In this document: positions 60,584-64,000 of the stretch, piece after piece | Layout of the letters: the number at the start of each line of letters is the position of its first letter | Position numbering within the stretch: position 1 is the first letter of the stretch | Assembly: GCF_016909575.1 (NCBI RefSeq) | Contig: NZ_JAFBGA010000003.1 | Span: forward strand, 62,001 to 126,000 | Direction of reading: 5' to 3' | Origin: Streptomyces sp. HB132 | Lineage (GTDB): Bacteria; Actinomycetota; Actinomycetes; Streptomycetales; Streptomycetaceae | DNA: 64,000 nucleotides | The notes under the pieces: model-generated | Told to the model about the DNA's origin: nothing | Database searches by the model: none | The model's input: the letters and a program-made list of their open reading frames with translations, nothing else | Translations under genes and position numbers: made by a program

Positions 60584-61195
60584 TCAGCTGACGGAGGCCG
60601 GCCCGGTGTCCGCCGGACCCGGTCGCGCCGCAGCGCCCGACGGGTAGCGGTGGCCCGCCCCGTCCACCACCCTGGCCAGCATCTCCCGGGTGTACTCCGG
60701 GTCGAAGTCGCCCCCGGTGAGCAGCACCTGGAGGCTGATCCCGTCCAGCAGGGCCGTGAGCGCCCGTGCGGTGGCACGGTCGGTGCGATCGGCGATCAGT
60801 ACGGCCAGGGCGTCGGCCCACTCGGCGGCGACCGGCTGCAGGGCGGGCCGGCGCAGGGCCGCGAGATACAGCTCGTACTCCAACGCGAGCGGACCGCGCC
60901 CCGCCGCGAACCACTCCCCCAGCAGTCGGGTGAGCTCGTCGGCGAGCGGGACCGCCGGATCGGAGAAGTACGGGCTCTCCCGCACCGTCCTGGCGAAGCT
61001 CTCGTTGCACCGGCGGAGGGCGGCGACCAGCAGCTCGTCGAGCGAGGCGAAGTGGTACGTCGTCGAGCCGAGCGGGACGTCGGCCTCGGCGGCGACCGTG
61101 CGATGGCTGAGTCCTCCGATGCCCCGGTTCGCGACGACACGGATCGCGGCGTCGATGATGCGTTCACGCCGCTTTGGGTCGTACCGCCGGACCAT
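60584..61195 (-). CDS. TetR-family transcriptional regulator
   Basis: 203 residues: N-terminal HTH (RERIIDAAIRVVANRGIGGL, SHRTVAAEADVPLGSTTYHF) and a ligand domain with helices typical of TetR proteins. It is encoded directly after the SMR pump, with the start codon sharing one base with the pump stop (TGATG). The layout suggests control of the pump by its substrate. A palindrome upstream of the pump is the likely operator. Confidence 0.88.
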   Translation of the reverse strand: MVRRYDPKRRERIIDAAIRVVANRGIGGLSHRTVAAEADVPLGSTTYHFASLDELLVAALRRCNESFARTVRESPYFSDPAVPLADELTRLLGEWFAAGRGPLALEYELYLAALRRPALQPVAAEWADALAVLIADRTDRATARALTALLDGISLQVLLTGGDFDPEYTREMLARVVDGAGHRYPSGAAARPGPADTGPASVS

Positions 61196-61515
61196 CAGTG
61201 CGCTCCTCCGAGGTTGAGGACGACGACCCCCGCGATGACCAGCGCGATGCCGGCGAGCTTGGCGAGGCCCGCCGGTTCACCCATCCAGAGCATGCCGATG
61301 GCGGCGACCGCCGCGGTGCCCACCCCGGCCCAGATGGCGTAGGCCGTGCCGATCGAGAGCGTCTTGAGGGTCTGGGCGAGCAGCGCGAAGGCCAGCACGT
61401 AGCCCAGGACGCTGACGACCGATGGCCACAGCCGGGTGAATCCCTCGCTGTACTTCATGGCCGTCGTGCCGGCCACCTCCGCCGCGATGGCCGCGGCCAG
61501 CAGTCCGTATCCCAT
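61195..61515 (-). CDS. Small multidrug resistance (SMR) family efflux transporter
   Basis: 106 residues with four membrane helices. The proton-coupling glutamate is in AAAIAAEVAGTTAMK (Glu14), and SIGTAYAIWAGVGTAAVA is the third-helix signature of SMR pumps. It exports cationic drugs or quaternary compounds in exchange for protons. ATG 61515 gives the family length. A perfect palindrome sits 25-36 bp upstream. Confidence 0.92.
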   Translation of the reverse strand: MGYGLLAAAIAAEVAGTTAMKYSEGFTRLWPSVVSVLGYVLAFALLAQTLKTLSIGTAYAIWAGVGTAAVAAIGMLWMGEPAGLAKLAGIALVIAGVVVLNLGGAH

Positions 61516-61536
61516 GCGTACAAGCGTACACAGCGT

Positions 61537-61554
61537 TGCGTACAGCTGTACACA
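61537..61554. promoter_or_regulatory. Candidate TetR operator
   Basis: TGCGTACAGCTGTACACA contains the perfect 12-bp palindrome GTACAGCTGTAC (61540-61551). It lies just upstream of the SMR gene, with further GCGTACA copies at 61517 and 61525. It fits an operator for the TetR protein of the same unit. Confidence 0.55.
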
Positions 61555-61669
61555 CCGCAGGTGCACCCCTGCCCCCGCGCCCGGGGCGGGGCAGGGATGT
61601 CCCGGGCGCTACGGTGTCCGCACCGGTAGGACCGGCAGACGAACAGACCGTACGAACAACGGAGCAGTG

Positions 61670-62836
61670 GTGGCGCAGGACGCAGGGTGGGGCGGGGGCG
61701 CCTACGGGGGCGCACCGAACGGCGGGGGGCCGCACGGCGGAGGGCCGTACGGTGGGCAGCCGGGATGGGGCGGCTGGGCGCCGCCACCGAAGCCGGGGGT
61801 CATACCCCTCGCCCCGCTGACGCTGGGGGACGTGCTGGGCGGGGCGTTCTCGACCATGGGCAGGTACTGGAAACAGGTGCTCGGCCTGGCCGCCGCCCTC
61901 TACGGCGGTGCCGCGCTCCTGATGGCGGCGGCTGTGGCCATCGCCTACTCCGCCGTCTCCGACCGCCTGGAGCGGGTCGTCTCGCTCGACTACGCCGAGG
62001 AGGCCTCGTCCGCGGACGTCGCTCCGCTCGTGATCGCGGGCTGTGTCCTGGTGCTGCTGGGCATCGGCACCATGGCGATCGTCTCCGGCCTGGTGTACGC
62101 CGCGGTCCCCACCGTGCTGCAGGAGGCGGTCCTGGGCAGGACGGTCACCGTCGCCGCGGTGTGGCGCAGGGCCTGGGCCCGCGTGTTCCCCGTGATCGGC
62201 GCCCTGATCCTCACGGGCCTGGTCGCGATGGTGCCCGTGGTGCTCCTCACAGTGGCCCTCTTCACGGCGATCGTCAGCCTCATCACCATGGCCGACGGTG
62301 GCGGCCCGGCCATCGCCATCAGCCTGGGCGTCATCGGTGCCCTGATCACCGGGCCGCTGGCGGTCTGGCTCTGGGTGAAGGTCTGCCTGGCACCGGCGGC
62401 CGTGGTCTTCGAGGGCCAGGGGCCCGTCGCCGCGCTGCGCCGCTCGGCCCAGCTGGTGCGCGGCGACTGGTGGCGGATCTTCGGCATCATCCTGCTGGCC
62501 GGTCTGATGGCCGCCGTGGCCGGCTACGTCGTCCAGATACCGTTCTCGGTCCTCGGCGTGTTCCCCGGCATGATCGGGAGCGCGTCGCTGGAGGACGACC
62601 CGAGCCCAGCGGCCGTCGTGGTCGCGATGAGCGGCTATCTGATCGCGTCGCTGCTGGGCGGGCTGGTGAGCCAGATCATCTCGGCGACGTTCCCGCAGCT
62701 GGTGACGGGCCTGCTCTACGTCGACCGGCGGATCCGGACGGAGAACCTGGGCCCGGCCCTGGCCGAGGCCGCAGGCGTCCCCGCACAGGGCCCCTACCCG
62801 CCGCCGCCGTACGGGGGCGGCGCACCGCAGTGGTGA
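61670..62836 (+). CDS. Polytopic membrane protein with Gly/Pro-rich ends
   Basis: 388 residues from GTG 61670 (GGAG 5 nt upstream). A Gly-rich N-terminus (GGGAYGGAPNGGG) is followed by about six hydrophobic helices (LGLAAALYGGAALLMAAAVA, APLVIAGCVLVLLGIGTMAI, VIGALILTGLVAMVPVVLL and others) and a Pro/Tyr/Gly-rich tail (PYPPPPYGGGAPQW). Proteins with this layout (DUF7847-like/glycerophosphoryl diester phosphodiesterase membrane domain-like) are frequent in actinobacteria. The function is unknown. A strong hairpin follows. Confidence 0.78.
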   Translation: MAQDAGWGGGAYGGAPNGGGPHGGGPYGGQPGWGGWAPPPKPGVIPLAPLTLGDVLGGAFSTMGRYWKQVLGLAAALYGGAALLMAAAVAIAYSAVSDRLERVVSLDYAEEASSADVAPLVIAGCVLVLLGIGTMAIVSGLVYAAVPTVLQEAVLGRTVTVAAVWRRAWARVFPVIGALILTGLVAMVPVVLLTVALFTAIVSLITMADGGGPAIAISLGVIGALITGPLAVWLWVKVCLAPAAVVFEGQGPVAALRRSAQLVRGDWWRIFGIILLAGLMAAVAGYVVQIPFSVLGVFPGMIGSASLEDDPSPAAVVVAMSGYLIASLLGGLVSQIISATFPQLVTGLLYVDRRIRTENLGPALAEAAGVPAQGPYPPPPYGGGAPQW

Positions 62837-62908
62837 CCGGACCCGTCACCGCCCGGTGACGCCGGGCCCGGTTGCGGAGCCGCCGAAAGGCAACGGGGCG
62901 ACACGCGT

Positions 62909-62939
62909 GACGGCTCCCGGCACAGAGCCGGGAGCCGTC
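62909..62939. terminator. Bidirectional terminator between the membrane protein and the suf genes
   Basis: A perfect 13-bp stem (62909-62921 with 62927-62939) and a 5-nt loop lie between convergent genes. Confidence 0.85.
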
Positions 62940-62953
62940 GGCGAAGGCGTGGG

Positions 62954-63292
62954 TCAGACGTTGAAGCCGAGCGCGCGGAGCTGCTCACGGCCGTCGTCGG
63001 TGATCTTGTCCGGGCCCCACGGCGGCATCCAGACCCAGTTGATCCGCAGCTCGTTGACGATGCCGTCCGTCGCGGACTTCGCCTGGTCCTCGATGACATC
63101 GGTCAGCGGACAGGCCGCGGACGTCAGGGTCATGTCGAGGGTGGCGATGTTGGCGTCGTCGACGTGAATGCCGTAGATCAGGCCGAGGTTGACCACGTCG
63201 ATGCCCAGCTCGGGGTCGACCACGTCGTACAGGGCCTCGCGGACCTCCTCCTCGGAGGCCGGCTTGGTGGTGAGAGTCTCGTTGTCGCTCAT
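62954..63292 (-). CDS. Metal-sulfur cluster assembly factor (SufT-like, DUF59)
   Basis: 112 residues of the MIP18/DUF59 family: EEEVREALYDVVDPELGIDV, VNLGLIYGIHVD, the cysteine-containing LTSAACPLTDVIEDQ, and VWMPPWGPDKITDDGREQLR. It helps mature Fe-S proteins. The ATG overlaps the sufU stop by 4 nt. It is the last gene of the suf run entering the window from the right. Confidence 0.9.
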   Translation of the reverse strand: MSDNETLTTKPASEEEVREALYDVVDPELGIDVVNLGLIYGIHVDDANIATLDMTLTSAACPLTDVIEDQAKSATDGIVNELRINWVWMPPWGPDKITDDGREQLRALGFNV

Positions 63293-63744
63293 GCCGTCTT
63301 CCCTTCGGACAGCGCCTGCGCCGTCGCGTCCTTCCACGCCATCCAACTCAGCAGCGCGCACTTGACCCGGGCCGGGTACTTGGAGACGCCGGCGAACGCG
63401 ACCGCGTCCTCCAGCACCTCCTCCATCGTGTCGTCCGGCTCCAGCTGACCCTTGGACTGCATCAGTTCCAGGAAGGTCTCCTGGATCTTCCGCGCCTCGC
63501 CGAGCTGCTTGCCCACCAGCAGTTCGTTGAGCACGGAGGCGCTGGCCTGGCTGATGGAGCAGCCCTGACCCTCGTAACTGACGTCGGCGATGGTCTCGCC
63601 GTCGTACTTCACGCGGAGCGTGATCTCGTCGCCGCACGTCGGGTTGACGTGGTGCACCTCGGCGTCGCCGTCCCGCAGGCCACGCCCGTGGGGGTGCTTG
63701 TAGTGGTCCAGGATCACTTCCTGGTACATGGAGTCAAGCTTCAC
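63289..63744 (-). CDS. sufU: Fe-S cluster assembly sulfur transfer protein SufU
   Basis: 151 residues: MYQEVILDHYKHPHGRG, zinc/sulfur-handling cysteines at 37 (NPTCGDEITL), 62 (EGQGCSISQASASVL) and 129 (RVKCALLSWMAWKDA). SufU accepts sulfur from SufS in Gram-positive Fe-S assembly. The GTG at 63744 is used. sufS lies 16 bp upstream on the same strand and the DUF59 gene overlaps the end. Confidence 0.94.
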   Translation of the reverse strand: MKLDSMYQEVILDHYKHPHGRGLRDGDAEVHHVNPTCGDEITLRVKYDGETIADVSYEGQGCSISQASASVLNELLVGKQLGEARKIQETFLELMQSKGQLEPDDTMEEVLEDAVAFAGVSKYPARVKCALLSWMAWKDATAQALSEGKTA

Positions 63745-63760
63745 CAGTCAACCCTCGCCC

Positions 63761-64000
63761 TTAACCGAAAAAGTTCCGCACGTGCTCCAGGCCGTCCACC
63801 AGGGCGTCGACCTCGGCGGGCGTGGAGTACAGATAGAACGACGCCCGCGTCGTCGCAGGAATTCCGTACCGCAGGCACACCGGCCGCGCACAGTGGTGGC
63901 CGACCCGGACCGCGATGCCCTGCTCGTCGAGCACCTGACCCACGTCGTGCGGGTGGATGTCGCCAAGCGTGAAGGAGATCGTCGCGCCCCGGTCCTCGGC
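63761..64000 (-). CDS. sufS: Cysteine desulfurase SufS (C-terminal part, cut by the window edge)
   Basis: The last ~79 codons of a class V PLP enzyme. The catalytic cysteine loop is in RVGHHCARPVCLRYG, followed by RASFYLYSTPAEVDALVDGL. SufS removes sulfur from cysteine for Fe-S cluster assembly. The stop is at 63761-63763; the N-terminus and PLP lysine lie beyond the window. It is directly upstream of sufU. Confidence 0.93.
   Translation of the reverse strand, partial: AEDRGATISFTLGDIHPHDVGQVLDEQGIAVRVGHHCARPVCLRYGIPATTRASFYLYSTPAEVDALVDGLEHVRNFFG

Overview
This is a high-GC (roughly 70%) actinobacterial chromosome segment that looks like the core chromosome of a Streptomyces. Pointers are the complete ectABCD cluster, an XRE/DUF397 pair, an LAETG-anchored protein of the SCO1860 type, GTG/TTG starts, many 4-nt gene overlaps and sugar ABC importers without their own ATPase. 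From memory, the gene order resembles S. coelicolor around SCO1859 (cobC) to SCO1921 (sufS); this was not checked by alignment. I saw no rRNA, tRNA, insertion sequence or CRISPR array.

Layout. 1-5.4 kb: 3' end of a cobalamin gene (CbiG/CobE-like end in frame with a CobC-type aminotransferase), an LAETG-anchored secreted protein, an amidohydrolase and a class V aminotransferase. 5.4-9 kb: ectABCD for ectoine and hydroxyectoine, bracketed by strong terminators. 9-12.3 kb: small regulatory and unknown genes (two overlapping small genes, XRE/DUF397, a VOC-DinB fusion, MarR). 12.3-20.4 kb: a galactan locus with secreted GH53 galactanase and GH42 beta-galactosidase on the minus strand, facing an ABC importer and LacI regulator on the plus strand. 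20.7-24.7 kb: a class V aminotransferase, a FrnE-like DsbA protein and a Ser/Thr kinase with a lectin domain broken by an in-frame TGA.

24.9-51 kb is mostly a pectin and uronate catabolic island. It holds a DUF1349 protein, alpha-ketoglutarate semialdehyde dehydrogenase and an IclR regulator; then a penicillin-binding protein; then an ECF sigma factor, a membrane partner with a binding-like extracellular domain, and a PL3 pectate lyase. A long minus-strand run follows: esterase, pectinesterase, PL1 pectate lyase, CE12 acetylesterase, solute-binding protein, a truncated pectate lyase, GH43, DUF6807/PmoA, Gfo/Idh/MocA oxidoreductase and two permeases. Beyond it lie an IlvD/Edd dehydratase, a DapA-family enzyme, a GntR regulator, an unknown protein coupled to KdgD, and a divergent uronate dehydrogenase. 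Together these could take pectin to oligosaccharides, import them, and send galacturonate (and perhaps a sugar acid from side chains) to alpha-ketoglutarate. A shared 16-bp motif next to three of these loci suggests IclR control.

51-64 kb is ordinary chromosome: VOC protein, TerD-family protein, PhoX-like protein, a large acidic protein, a DUF4232-type lipoprotein, convergent dapA-like/dapD with overlapping stop codons, a TetR/SMR pair, a membrane protein, and the start of the suf Fe-S region (SufT-like, sufU, partial sufS).
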